Counted from the stretch's first letter, positions 44,717 to 53,125 are shown. The stretch is DNA of 64,000 bases from WVYX01 sp039586815 (GCA_039586815.1 JBDHJR010000013.1:62001-126000), one strand, 5' to 3'. The notes: generated by a model not told the origin, from the sequence alone. Made by a program: numbers and translations.

Positions 44717-46132
44717 CTACAGCGCGTAGTTCTCGTAGTAGTGCGCGATCTTCTCGATTGCCACGATGTACGCGGCGGTGCGCAGGTCAGGGACGTCGTC
44801 GCGTGACCGCCACGTCTCGCGGATTTGCTCGTACGAATCGCGCATCGTATCGTCAAGCCCCGAGCGCACTAGGTTGAGCTCGTCGGCCTCCTTGCGCATG
44901 GCGGCCTCGAAGGCCTCGGGCACTTCCTTTCCCAACACCGTCTCGAGCAGTTCCAGAACCGACTCCGACCGCATCTCCATCATGCGGCGGCCCATGCGCC
45001 CAAACCGCATGTGCGAGAGGTTCTTGGTCCACTCGAAGTAGGACACGGTCACGCCGCCGGCGTTCGCGTACATGTCGGGGACGATGATCTTGCCGGCATC
45101 GCGCAGGATCTCGTCGGCTTCGAATGTGACCGGCCCGTTGGCCGCCTCCACGATGATGGGGGCGCGGATACCCGCCGCGTTCTCGGCGGTGATCTGACTC
45201 TCCAGAGCGGCGGGTATTAGGATGTCGCAGTCCGTCTCGAGGACCGAAGCCCCATCGGCTACGTATTGCCCGTCAGGGTAACCCTTGATGCCGCCGTGTT
45301 CTCGCATGTAGCTGTGCACCTGTTCCACCGACAGCCCAGCTTCGTTCACTACCGCACCGTCCCGCTCGATGATGCCGACGATCGTGACATCGTCCTCCTG
45401 CTCCAGGAACTTGGCGGCATGATATCCCACGTTGCCAAGTCCCTGCACGACCACCCGCTTGCCTGCGAGCTTCCCCTTCAGCCCCGCGGCCTTCACGTCC
45501 TCCGCGTGCCGGAAGAGGGCGTGGATCGCGTACTGCACGCCGCGGCCCGTGGCCTCTACCCGGCCGCGGATGCCTCCGAACTCCACCGGCTTGCCGGTTA
45601 CGCACGCCGCGGCGTCGATGTCGTCGGGGTGCAGCGTGCGGTAAGTGTCTGCGATCCAGCCCATCTCGCGCCCACCCGTTCCCATGTCGGGTGCGGGCAC
45701 GTTCAGGCTCGGGCTGATGTAGCCCTGCCGGTCCAGCTCGATGGTGAAGCGCCGGGTGATGGTCTCGATCTCTTCGTCACTGTACTCGCGTGGGTCGATG
45801 CGCAGCCCTCCCTTGGCACCACCGAAGGGCACGTCCACCACGGCGCACTTGAAGGTCATGAGTGTGGCCAGGGCTTCGACTTCGTCCTGGTCGACCTCGA
45901 GCGCGTAGCGTATCCCACCCTTGACTGGCAGTCGATGCTCGCTGTGGTTGGCCCGCCAACCGTAGAACACGCGCCATTCGCCGCGGATCTCGGCGGGGAA
46001 GCGGACCTGGTAGACAGAGCGGCACCGCCGGATCACGTCGCCCAGGCCCGGCGGGAGATCGGTGCGCTCGATGGCGGCGCCGATCATTCGGTCGACGCTC
46101 GCGAGGAAACCGGATGCGTTTGCTGCGCTCAT
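44717..46132 (-). CDS. Glu/Leu/Phe/Val-family dehydrogenase, probably glutamate dehydrogenase
   Basis: A 471-aa enzyme that interconverts glutamate and 2-oxoglutarate plus ammonia. Substrate-site motifs are PVKGGIRY (near 70) and a catalytic Lys region MTFKCAVVDVPFGGAKGGL (near 93-111); PAPDMGTGGREMGW follows. The NAD(P) domain has VVVQGLGNVG near 228-237. Length fits the hexameric family. It is followed on the same strand by the ornithine cyclodeaminase homologue. Cofactor preference is not predictable by eye. Confidence 0.92.
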   Translation of the reverse strand: MSAANASGFLASVDRMIGAAIERTDLPPGLGDVIRRCRSVYQVRFPAEIRGEWRVFYGWRANHSEHRLPVKGGIRYALEVDQDEVEALATLMTFKCAVVDVPFGGAKGGLRIDPREYSDEEIETITRRFTIELDRQGYISPSLNVPAPDMGTGGREMGWIADTYRTLHPDDIDAAACVTGKPVEFGGIRGRVEATGRGVQYAIHALFRHAEDVKAAGLKGKLAGKRVVVQGLGNVGYHAAKFLEQEDDVTIVGIIERDGAVVNEAGLSVEQVHSYMREHGGIKGYPDGQYVADGASVLETDCDILIPAALESQITAENAAGIRAPIIVEAANGPVTFEADEILRDAGKIIVPDMYANAGGVTVSYFEWTKNLSHMRFGRMGRRMMEMRSESVLELLETVLGKEVPEAFEAAMRKEADELNLVRSGLDDTMRDSYEQIRETWRSRDDVPDLRTAAYIVAIEKIAHYYENYAL

Positions 46133-46227
46133 GGTATCTCCTCTGGGAGGGTGCGGCGCCGGTGAAAGTAACGCCCGATCATCGACTTGCTAGTCGCCCC
46201 CGCCAACTCGTGCCCTACAGACGGCAA

Positions 46228-46258
46228 GACGGCGGGAAGCCGGTGGCCTCCCGCCGTC
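46228..46258 (-). terminator. terminator-like hairpin
   Basis: Ten-bp stem GACGGCGGGA / TCCCGCCGTC with an 11-nt loop, 27 bp past the stop of the leftward gene ending at 46285. Confidence 0.65.
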
Positions 46259-46284
46259 CACGAACTCGGTGCTGACAGCTCGGG

Positions 46285-46848
46285 TCAGAAGCTTCCGAAC
46301 TTGAGCACGAGCGATCCGAAGAATGCGCTGAAGTCGCTGTCGCTGAAACCGACCATGTCCACGTCGGTCACCCAGCGATAGCCCCCGCCCACTCCCAGGC
46401 GCATGTAGGGAGTGACGTTGAGGTCGATGTTGAGTGCCGGCTCGAGCACGAAGACGCCGTCATACGGTCCGCCGTAGTTGAGCCGGTAGGAGCCCCCCCC
46501 GATCAGGGTATTGAATGTGACGTGAATCAGGGCGTCGGAACCGAGGATTACCTCCAGGTCCGCTCCACCATAGCCGAATTCGAGCCCGCGGCGGTTGGGG
46601 TTGCCGGCCACCTGCACGTCGGTGGCCACGCCGTACCCGGCCGCTCCGAGCACGAAGGTGCTGTTGATGATCCAGCCACCCCGCCCACCGACCAGCACGG
46701 CAAACTGGCCGTTGATCTGCGAGAACCTGACTACCGGGGCGCCGAAGCCGCCGGACTCGAAGCCCTCGGACACCAGGGTCTGCTGCTGCGCCAGCGCCGG
46801 CGCGCTGAAGGCGGCAGCACTCATCAAGGCGATCAATCCGCTCCGCAT
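46285..46848 (-). CDS. small outer-membrane beta-barrel-like protein
   Basis: A 187-aa secreted protein (signal MRSGLIALMSAAAFSAPALAQ). The mature part alternates hydrophobic and polar residues with glycines in the manner of an 8-strand barrel (SYRLNYGGPYDGVFVLEPALNIDLN) and ends in an aromatic residue (LKFGSF), as required for barrel assembly. No family recognised. The ATG at 46848 starts the signal; the upstream open frame lacks one. Confidence 0.72.
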   Translation of the reverse strand: MRSGLIALMSAAAFSAPALAQQQTLVSEGFESGGFGAPVVRFSQINGQFAVLVGGRGGWIINSTFVLGAAGYGVATDVQVAGNPNRRGLEFGYGGADLEVILGSDALIHVTFNTLIGGGSYRLNYGGPYDGVFVLEPALNIDLNVTPYMRLGVGGGYRWVTDVDMVGFSDSDFSAFFGSLVLKFGSF

Positions 46849-46935
46849 CGTCCGCTCCTTCTCTACCTCCGGGAACTGTATACCCCAGGTGGGTCGGGAA
46901 GTGTCGCCGGGTCCCGCTGGCCCCATGAGCACTAC

Positions 46936-46961
46936 AAAGGGCGTCCCGAGGGACGCCCTTT
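46936..46961. terminator. terminator hairpin
   Basis: Perfect 11-bp stem AAAGGGCGTCC / GGACGCCCTTT with a CGAG loop, 38 bp after the stop of the leftward gene ending at 47000. Its own 3' arm supplies a short T run. Confidence 0.8.
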
Positions 46962-46999
46962 GCCTTCACTTCCGGATTGGGGCTGACCGCCCCTCCGCG

Positions 47000-47623
47000 T
47001 CAGAAGTTGATCATCAGACCGCCCGAGATCTCTCCCTGGCTGACCACGGTACCGGTGGCGCTCACCGCGCAGCCGCCCGGAAGCCCGCACCACCATTGGC
47101 TGCTTGACGAGACGACCGTGAACCACCAGCGTGCCTGCGCGCGCAAACCGATGCGCTCGGTGGGGCTGACCTTTAACCCGCCGCCCAGGGAGCCGGCGAA
47201 GCGCCACTCACTGCTGATTCCGGCCTGCTTCGGATCGAACCACACAGTTCCGAGGGTCAGCGCAACGAAGGGTTTGGCCGCGCCGTCCACCGGCAGGATC
47301 CCCGCTCCACCGATCTGGAAGTAGTTGACCGCTATGCCGAACAGGGTGTCGTCGGGCACCGAACCGCCGCCGACCAGCTTGAGGTCGGTGTCCTGACGGT
47401 TGTAGAGGAGTACGATCTCGCCTTCCCGCCGCGCCACGATGTTGATCTCGGCACCGTAGTTGATGCTGGGCTCCAACTCGAGGCGCCCCTGGGTGGTGTT
47501 CAGACCACCGCCCCACTGGTAGCCCACGTTGACGGAAATGTCGCCCCGCTTGCGCTGCGCCCACGCCGAGGAGGGTACGAACAACAGTGCCAGCGTGGAC
47601 AGTACCAACCACTTACGGATCAT
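47000..47623 (-). CDS. outer-membrane beta-barrel-like protein
   Basis: A 207-aa protein with a signal peptide (IRKWLVLSTLALLFVPSSAWAQ) and strand-rich mature sequence (INYGAEINIVARR, VALTLGTVWF, GGLKVSPTERIGLRAQARWWF), ending GGLMINF. This resembles small OmpW/OmpA-barrel-like proteins. A Cys pair (WWCGLPGGC) sits in a predicted loop. The ATG at 47623 is the first that yields a signal peptide. Confidence 0.72.
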   Translation of the reverse strand: MIRKWLVLSTLALLFVPSSAWAQRKRGDISVNVGYQWGGGLNTTQGRLELEPSINYGAEINIVARREGEIVLLYNRQDTDLKLVGGGSVPDDTLFGIAVNYFQIGGAGILPVDGAAKPFVALTLGTVWFDPKQAGISSEWRFAGSLGGGLKVSPTERIGLRAQARWWFTVVSSSSQWWCGLPGGCAVSATGTVVSQGEISGGLMINF

Positions 47624-47786
47624 GGTCACAGCTTCCGTTGAGGACGCAGCATTATTGCCCCCCTTTAGCTGCGGCGCAACGGGGGTGACAGAGGTCACGG
47701 TCGCCCCCCGTCCCGCACCGATCTTGGGGCTACTCACGGGGTCCGGCCGTCGGGCTCCGCACGCGTTTCAACGCCGGAGCGGGATC

Positions 47787-48440
47787 ATGACCGAGTCGCG
47801 CACGAAGAGCGCCGTCATCGCGGGCCTCATTGCAGCCCTGGCGGGCGGCTTCCTGTGGGCAGTGATTGTGGTGGCTACGGGCTACGAGGTCGGCTGGGTG
47901 GCCTGGGGCGTCGGGGCCCTGGTGGGCTTCACGATGCTGAAGGTGGCTGGCACGCCTAGCACGGGCCTCGCCGCGCGGGCCGCAGTGCTCGCCGCGGTCG
48001 GCCTGCTCGTGGGGAAGTGGCTCATAATCGAGATCGGTGCGCGCACGGAGATGCGTGACGCGATCGCCGAGAGTCCCGAGCTGCTGCAGCAGGCTGTGTT
48101 CGTGGACATGATCGAGAACGAGGCGCTCCCGCCGGACCTCACGGCCAGCATCGAAGCGCTGGGAGAAGAGGACGAGCTGCCCGACAGTGTGGTGCAGCGG
48201 ATCACGGAAGCGGTGGACGAGCGCATAGCGGTGATGGAGGAGGATGAGATGGACTCGGTGGCGACGCACTTCGCTCAGCTGTTCATCGGCGAGCTCACGT
48301 TCATGGATCGGATGCAGGCGACGATGAGCGGGTGGGACCTGCTCTGGTTCTTCCTGGCTCTGGGGACGGCGTGGCGGCTGGCGAGCGGCTCGGCTGCGCG
48401 TGAAGCGGCCGAGGCCGCACAGGAGCCCGGCGACGAATAG
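47787..48440 (+). CDS. membrane protein of unknown function
   Basis: A 217-aa protein with two N-terminal membrane helices (about 10-48), a third near residues 55-80, an acidic soluble region (about 85-165, ELLQQAVFVDMIENEALPP, MEEDEMDS) and a last hydrophobic segment near 185-200. No motif recognised. The ATG at 47787 is preferred over the far upstream frame opening at 47529, which overlaps the divergent barrel gene. Confidence 0.65.
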   Translation: MTESRTKSAVIAGLIAALAGGFLWAVIVVATGYEVGWVAWGVGALVGFTMLKVAGTPSTGLAARAAVLAAVGLLVGKWLIIEIGARTEMRDAIAESPELLQQAVFVDMIENEALPPDLTASIEALGEEDELPDSVVQRITEAVDERIAVMEEDEMDSVATHFAQLFIGELTFMDRMQATMSGWDLLWFFLALGTAWRLASGSAAREAAEAAQEPGDE

Positions 48441-48477
48441 CCGCCGGCCTGGCCGCCGCTTCCTTGGTGTGGGGCGG

Positions 48478-49065
48478 TTACCGGTTCGATTGAGCCGGGG
48501 CCGCCCCTTCGCTATCGGCTGGTGTCAGGCTGTCCCGCGCGGTGCTGTCGGGCACGGCGGGGATGGCCCCCGGCACTGCCGGCTCGGACTCGATGGCGCA
48601 GGCCCACGTCCCCTCGGCTCTGGCGTATCCCACGCGTGGCAACACGTCGTGGGCTGCGACGATCAAGCCCCACAGTATCAACCCGAGAGAGAGCACGTGC
48701 GCCACCGGCATGCGGTGTTTCCACGATCCCGCGGCTGCCCATGCCGCCATGATCACGATCATGGCCGCTATGGCCAGGTAGGGGACGCTGGCGAGCCCGC
48801 AGTCGTGTAGGTACGGCCACTGGGTAATCGCCACCCCGAGGACGAGGGCTACGAGCACCTTGACCCAGACGCCGAGCGGTGTGCTCTGGCGCTTGGGTCG
48901 GCCGGATGAGAGAGGTGTGCGGGACCTGGGCGGAGGCGGACGCTTGGGCTTGGCTCCGGCAGCGCTCAGCGTTGGGTCAGCGTGAGGTAGCTGCTTCAGC
49001 AGTTTATCGACGATCGCCGCTTCCTTCTTTTTTCGCTTCTCACGGGGATCGTCTTTCGCCGCCAT
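48478..49065 (-). CDS. membrane protein of unknown function with basic N-terminus
   Basis: A 195-aa protein. Residues 1-62 are highly basic and proline-rich (REKRKKKEAAIVDKLLKQL, KPKRPPPPRSRTP), then three membrane helices (about 66-82, 92-112, 120-138) and a disordered acidic, proline/alanine-rich tail. No family recognised. The basic N-terminus would be cytosolic. Confidence 0.6.
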   Translation of the reverse strand: MAAKDDPREKRKKKEAAIVDKLLKQLPHADPTLSAAGAKPKRPPPPRSRTPLSSGRPKRQSTPLGVWVKVLVALVLGVAITQWPYLHDCGLASVPYLAIAAMIVIMAAWAAAGSWKHRMPVAHVLSLGLILWGLIVAAHDVLPRVGYARAEGTWACAIESEPAVPGAIPAVPDSTARDSLTPADSEGAAPAQSNR

Positions 49066-49101
49066 GCGTCCGCCTCGCCTCCGTCGGTTGAGGTGTGCGA
49101 G

Positions 49102-49854
49102 CTAGAGTATTCGACTCCGAACCTTGAAGTCCACGTTGTCGTCCACCCAAACCCACAAGTTGTCCTGCTCATCGACGGGAATGCCGGTGATCAGCTGATC
49201 CCGCCAGCCGTGCATCACGGGTGCGTCTACGGTCCACATGCGAACCCGGCGCCGCGGAACGCGGCGCTCCCAATCCTGTGCGACCGATGGCGTTGGGTAC
49301 AGCAGCCGCACGGTCACGCTGCGCGATAGGTACTCCAGGGTGTTGAGATCGATCGCGGCGTAGGGATCCTCGACTGTCGCACCGCGCGACATATCGGGCA
49401 CGCCGTCGCTCAGGATCACGACGTTCAGCGGCGCCAGCGTGAGGTTACGGCGCTTGACGTGCGTGGCCACCCGGTCGAAGAAGGCGTTGAAGTCGGTGTA
49501 GGCATCCTCGGCCGGGAACAGCTCGCGCAGGTATGCCGCCAGCTCTTCCACCGACTTGCCCTGGAAATTGTGGATCGGCAGGAACGACTTGGTCTCGCCG
49601 GGACGCTCGCCGCCCACCGAGCCCACGAACACCGCGGACGGAACGGCCAGGTCACCCAGGCCATTGAGGTGGCCGTACAGGTAATGAGCCGCGAAGTCGA
49701 TGGCATCGCTGTACTCACGGCGGAACGAGCCGCTCACGTCGACACCGATGACCAGCGTCGAGCGCGGCGCCCCCGGTCGTTCCGAGGGCGCCATGCACGC
49801 GAGCAGACCCACCGCGCCCAGGATTGCGGCCCGTGCGAGGGGGCGATATTTCAT
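49102..49854 (-). CDS. VWA-domain lipoprotein
   Basis: A 250-aa lipoprotein (signal MKYRPLARAAILGAVGLLAC, lipid Cys20) with a von Willebrand A fold from about residue 33. The MIDAS is complete: D39-x-S41-x-S43 in GVDVSGSF, then a TDFNAFF segment and VVILSDGVPD near 145-154. The start codon overlaps the stop of the upstream membrane protein (ATGA). The small two-gene unit suggests the VWA protein works with that membrane protein, e.g. as its metal-dependent partner. Confidence 0.8.
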   Translation of the reverse strand: MKYRPLARAAILGAVGLLACMAPSERPGAPRSTLVIGVDVSGSFRREYSDAIDFAAHYLYGHLNGLGDLAVPSAVFVGSVGGERPGETKSFLPIHNFQGKSVEELAAYLRELFPAEDAYTDFNAFFDRVATHVKRRNLTLAPLNVVILSDGVPDMSRGATVEDPYAAIDLNTLEYLSRSVTVRLLYPTPSVAQDWERRVPRRRVRMWTVDAPVMHGWRDQLITGIPVDEQDNLWVWVDDNVDFKVRSRIL

Positions 49855-51113
49855 CGCATACCTCCCGGCTGGACGGCCTCGAAGCTCGGGACCGTCTTCT
49901 CGTCGTCCTTCTGGCGCCAGGGTGGCGAGACGGCGAGAGCCTGCTTGAGGTTCTGGAACGGCAGCTCGAACATCGGCCGCGATGTCACCAGCACCAGCAC
50001 GAAGTTGACCGCCGCCGCAAACAGCTGCAGCACGGGAAGCGTGAGCAGTGAGAAGATCTCCTCGCCCCGCTCCCGGAACCACGCTGCCTCCTCCTTGAGC
50101 GCCGCGATCGGGCCACGCAACAGGTCGGGCTGAGTGGCCATCGGCGTGACCGGTTCCATCGCTTCCTTGCGGATGGTGTCGCGCGCCAGAACGGCCAACA
50201 GGGCTGGCGTGCCGAAGCGCCCGAACAGGAACCAGGTCATGCCGCGCACGCCGATCCAGCCGAAGCAGGCCAGAGCCAGAGTGGAAACCAGGCCGAGCCT
50301 CACACCTTCGTTTGTCTGCTGCGCGATCCACGGCGTAATGGCGTCGACCAGCTCACGGTAGAGGAAGATGACCTCGAAGAACATCACGGAGAGCTCGACC
50401 AGCGTCATCTGGATGATCTCGCCTACCCGCTTGCTCTTGACGGCCTGGTTGAGCACCTCGATGCAGGCGAAGCTGCCCAGTATCAGGAAGAACAGGAAGA
50501 TCCACAGCAGCACGCTCAGCATGCGCGGGTTGGGCTCGTACCCCGTGATCCCGGCCAGGACCTCGGAGAGCGTCGGGCTCAGCGTGAACATGAAGATCAC
50601 GGCTTCCACCGCACACCACAGGATCAATGCGAGGAATGCGAGCCACGGAACCCCGGGCTTGAAGTAGTTGCGCGAGGTCCAGTCGAGGACCATGAGGGGC
50701 GAACGGAAGGTGCCCTTGATTCCGGCCCCGATCAGTCGGAAGGCCAGCCGGATCATGCCCCAGGTCCATCCCGTTAGGACGACCACGAGCCGCACCATTC
50801 CTGCCCAGAATAGCCAGATCATGCGTCCCGCGTCCCACCACGCCATCATCATGGCGGTAGCGAAGCGGCCCCGGTGCGAGCGGAACGGGATCGTGTAGAG
50901 CGACAGCATAGTGCACCACATCGCCGCCAGAATCAGCAGCGTGGGCAGCATCAGGAGCAGCCGCTTGAAGAGGACCTGCGTCGCCGAGTCGCCGTACCAC
51001 GCGACGTTGATCATCTGCACGTGCCACGCGGGGATCCACGCGACCGGCGCGGTCAGGAAGTTGAAGGTCCCCTGCCACTCGGTGGGGACCAAGCCTTGCA
51101 TCGACTCGAACAT
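49851..51113 (-). CDS. polytopic membrane protein paired with a VWA lipoprotein
   Basis: A 420-aa membrane protein with about seven helices, including FKRLLLMLPTLLILAAMWC, WLAFLALILWCAVEAVIF, LLWIFLFFLILGSFACIEV and FFEVIFLYRELVDAI. No transporter or enzyme motif was recognised. The C-terminal 80 residues are partly soluble. The ATG at 51113 lies 9 nt after AAGGAG; the VWA lipoprotein gene starts inside its stop codon. Confidence 0.72.
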   Translation of the reverse strand: MFESMQGLVPTEWQGTFNFLTAPVAWIPAWHVQMINVAWYGDSATQVLFKRLLLMLPTLLILAAMWCTMLSLYTIPFRSHRGRFATAMMMAWWDAGRMIWLFWAGMVRLVVVLTGWTWGMIRLAFRLIGAGIKGTFRSPLMVLDWTSRNYFKPGVPWLAFLALILWCAVEAVIFMFTLSPTLSEVLAGITGYEPNPRMLSVLLWIFLFFLILGSFACIEVLNQAVKSKRVGEIIQMTLVELSVMFFEVIFLYRELVDAITPWIAQQTNEGVRLGLVSTLALACFGWIGVRGMTWFLFGRFGTPALLAVLARDTIRKEAMEPVTPMATQPDLLRGPIAALKEEAAWFRERGEEIFSLLTLPVLQLFAAAVNFVLVLVTSRPMFELPFQNLKQALAVSPPWRQKDDEKTVPSFEAVQPGGMR

Positions 51114-51251
51114 GAGAGCCCACTCCTTGCGCTGGAGAGTGTGCGGGGATCACCGAGGCCCCGGGTCCCGTCGGCTAGCGCCCATGCTGCCACGGGAAAG
51201 GGGGGCGAAACATGACCTACGTCACAGGGTGGCCAGGGTCCATCGTAAGTG

Positions 51252-51264
51252 ATTGTATTACAAT
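51252..51264. promoter_or_regulatory. AT-rich inverted repeat upstream of the Spy-peroxiredoxin operon
   Basis: ATTGTA-T-TACAAT, 6-bp arms around one base, in the 266-bp region between the divergent VWA operon (start 51113) and the Spy-like gene (51380). It includes a TACAAT -10-like element in both directions and could be the operator or core promoter of either operon. The 6-1-6 form recalls Fur/PerR-type boxes but is not a match to a specific one. Confidence 0.45.
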
Positions 51265-51379
51265 GGGTTGAGGGGTAGCTCAATGAGGCCGGCCGGCCGG
51301 CTCCACCCGTGGGCAGGGTAGCTCGCCTGGGGTGCCCGATTAGCTTGAGTGCTTCACCTTCGATCACTTGGGGGTTGGC

Positions 51380-51941
51380 ATGACGTATCTGCGAGCAACG
51401 CTGTGCGCGCTCGTGCTACTTGGGGTCGCCTTTTCGGGCACGCTGACTGCGCAGGAGCAGAAAGAGGGGGAGCATCAGAAGGAGCGACCCTGCTGTGGCA
51501 TGATGTCCGAGGGCGAGCACGGGATGCAGGGCATGCACATGCAGCACATGGATCCGATGATGCACGTTGCGGTGTTCGCACCGCCGCATCTATTGGAGCA
51601 GGGCGCGGCTCTGGAACTCACCGACGAGCAGGTGAGCCGTCTCGAGGGGCTGGGCAATGAGCTCATGGAGCAGCACCGTGAGGCGGCTGCTGAGGCCAAG
51701 CAGCATCACGAGCAGGCCATGCAGCTGTGGAAGCAGGATGCTCCGGACGTCGATCAGCTGCGGCAGCACGCGCAGGCCGCCCTGCGTGCGGAGGAGAACG
51801 CCAAGCTGGCATTGTTGACTGTCGCCGCGCAGGCCAAGGCAGTCCTGACACCCGAGCAGCAGGAGCGTGTGGCGGGGATGATGCACGAGCACATGGAGCA
51901 CATGGAGCACATGGGGGCATATGGAGCGGCACCAACCTTAG
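51380..51941 (+). CDS. Spy/CpxP-like periplasmic metal-binding protein (apparent homopolymer frameshift near its end)
   Basis: A secreted, helical protein. After a signal peptide (LGVAFSGTLTAQ) come a Met/His/Cys-rich segment (PCCGMMSEGEHGMQGMHMQH) and two LTxxQ motifs (LTDEQ near 80, LTPEQ near 157) that define the Spy/CpxP fold, then a His-Met tail (HEHMEHMEHM). As sequenced, the frame continues without a stop into the downstream peroxiredoxin. If the GGGGG run at 51913-51917 is read as GGGG, the tail continues GHMERHQP and stops at TAG 51939-51941, giving exactly 186 aa, 17 bp before the next start. A binding or chaperone role for copper or other thiophilic metals is likely. Confidence 0.75.
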
Positions 51942-51943
51942 TC

Positions 51944-51950
51944 GGAGGAG
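51944..51950 (+). promoter_or_regulatory. ribosome binding site deciding the peroxiredoxin start
   Basis: GGAGGAG lies 8 nt before the ATG at 51959 and only 2 nt before the ATG at 51953. It supports an independent start of the peroxiredoxin rather than a Spy-peroxiredoxin fusion. Confidence 0.75.
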
Positions 51951-51958
51951 TGATGTCC

Positions 51959-52546
51959 ATGCGTGGACCCCTGTTGACGTTCTGTGCCGCCCTGGGCGCA
52001 CTCGCTGCGGCCGCACCAGCCCCGGCACAGGAACAGGCACAGCCGCTCGAGGTCGGGGTTATGGCGCCCGACTTCGAGATCACCGGCGCCACCCGCTACG
52101 GCGTGTTGCGTGATCCGGTTCGGCTCAGCGATTACCGTGGCAGGACCGTCGTGCTCGCGTTCTTCTTCCGGGCACGAACGCGTGGCTGAACGATTCAAAT
52201 GCACGCGTACCGTGATCAGTACGCGCAACTGTTCAGAAACGGCCGGGACATCGTGCTCCTGGCTATCAGCACAGACACGGCGGAGGACCTCGCGAGCTGG
52301 GCGTGGGACGACGAGTTCCCGTTCCTGTTCGGCAGTGATCCCGGCGCCGTGCTCGGCCAGCAGTACGGGGCTTTCAGGGACCGGCCCAGCGGGCCGCTCG
52401 ACAACCGCACCCTCTTCGTAGTCGATCCGGAGGGCCGGATTGCCTACGTTGCGGCTCCCTTCCGGGAGATCGACCCGCTAGCGTACGAGGAGCTGGGAGA
52501 GGCCTTGGAGCGGATTGCGCCGCCTGCGGAGGAGCCGGAGCACTAG
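51959..52546 (+). CDS. secreted selenocysteine peroxiredoxin (TGA-encoded peroxidatic residue)
   Basis: A 195-aa AhpC/TSA-type peroxiredoxin if TGA 52187-52189 (codon 77) is read as selenocysteine. Residues 1-24 are a signal peptide (MRGPLLTFCAALGALAAAA...AQ). The fold starts at VMAPDFEI (34-41) and reaches AFFFRARTRG-U-T, where Sec occupies the peroxidatic position of the usual TPGCT motif. After it come QMHAYRDQYAQLF, VLLAISTDT and LFVVDPEGRIAYV, all in the same frame, so the two halves (to 52189 and from 52190) are one gene. No Cys remains in the mature chain, so it is a 1-Sec enzyme without a resolving Cys. It would reduce peroxides in the periplasm. A SECIS-like hairpin follows the TGA. 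Confidence 0.85.
52187..52235 (+). promoter_or_regulatory. bacterial SECIS-like element with recoded TGA
   Basis: The apical stem CGCGTAC (52204-52210) and GTACGCG (52219-52225) is perfect, with the 8-nt loop CGTGATCA. A lower stem TGAAC (52187-52191, containing the UGA) pairs with GTTCA (52231-52235). The loop begins 21 nt after the UGA and has G as its second base. This agrees with what is known of bacterial SECIS elements (hairpin roughly 16-37 nt after the UGA, a G in the first two loop positions), which bind SelB. Confidence 0.82.
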
Positions 52547-52550
52547 TCAG

Positions 52551-52573
52551 AGGGCCCGGTACTGCCGGGCCCT
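52551..52573. terminator. bidirectional terminator hairpin
   Basis: Perfect 9-bp stem AGGGCCCGG / CCGGGCCCT with a 5-nt loop, between the convergent peroxiredoxin (+) and TlpA-like (-) genes, followed by TTCGCGTTTT. Confidence 0.85.
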
Positions 52574-52600
52574 TTCGCGTTTTGAGGTCCGCACGCCGGG

Positions 52601-53125
52601 CTACTCCTGCAGGATGCGCTCCAGCGCCGCCTCGATGTCCTGGTCGTCGCCGACCCCGGTGTAGGCTACCCGTCCCTCCCCATCGAGAATCACGATGTAG
52701 CCGGTCGTCGGCGCCTGGTACGCGCGGGTGGCACGGCCCTCGCCGTCCCACACGAGGCGCCCGGTGACCGGATGCTGCTCCAAGTGCCGCCTGATGGAGC
52801 GCGGCGATTGGTTCACGCCGACGGCCACCACCAGGAACGTGACGCGATCGCTGAACCGCGTGTGCGCGGCCTCCATCGTTGGGGCGAGCGCCTCGCAGAT
52901 GTCGCACCACCTGGCCCAGAACTGGAGCAGCACGGGGCCGTATCCCACGAATTGCGCGAGGTCAACCACCTCGCCATTCAGGTCCTCGATCTCGACGGCG
53001 GGCGGTGTCGTGCCCCGTGCGATGCCGACCTGGTTCTCGAGCTGCGCTGCGAGCGGCCCGACGCACACGGCGCCCAGGGCCACGGCTACTGCCAACGGCG
53101 CGACTCGAGTCGCACGGACGGTCAC
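52601..53125 (-). CDS. TlpA-like periplasmic thioredoxin-fold protein
   Basis: A 174-aa exported thiol oxidoreductase. The signal segment is PLAVAVALGAVCVGPLAA, and the redox site W73-C74-D-I-C77 (FWARWCDICEAL) is in a thioredoxin fold that ends with GYIVILDGEGRVAYTG. The GTG start at 53125 overlaps the stop of the CcdA-like gene (GTGA), so it is translationally coupled. TlpA-like proteins receive electrons from CcdA/DsbD and reduce periplasmic partners. The convergent selenoperoxiredoxin is a candidate partner, by proximity only. Confidence 0.85.
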   Translation of the reverse strand: MTVRATRVAPLAVAVALGAVCVGPLAAQLENQVGIARGTTPPAVEIEDLNGEVVDLAQFVGYGPVLLQFWARWCDICEALAPTMEAAHTRFSDRVTFLVVAVGVNQSPRSIRRHLEQHPVTGRLVWDGEGRATRAYQAPTTGYIVILDGEGRVAYTGVGDDQDIEAALERILQE

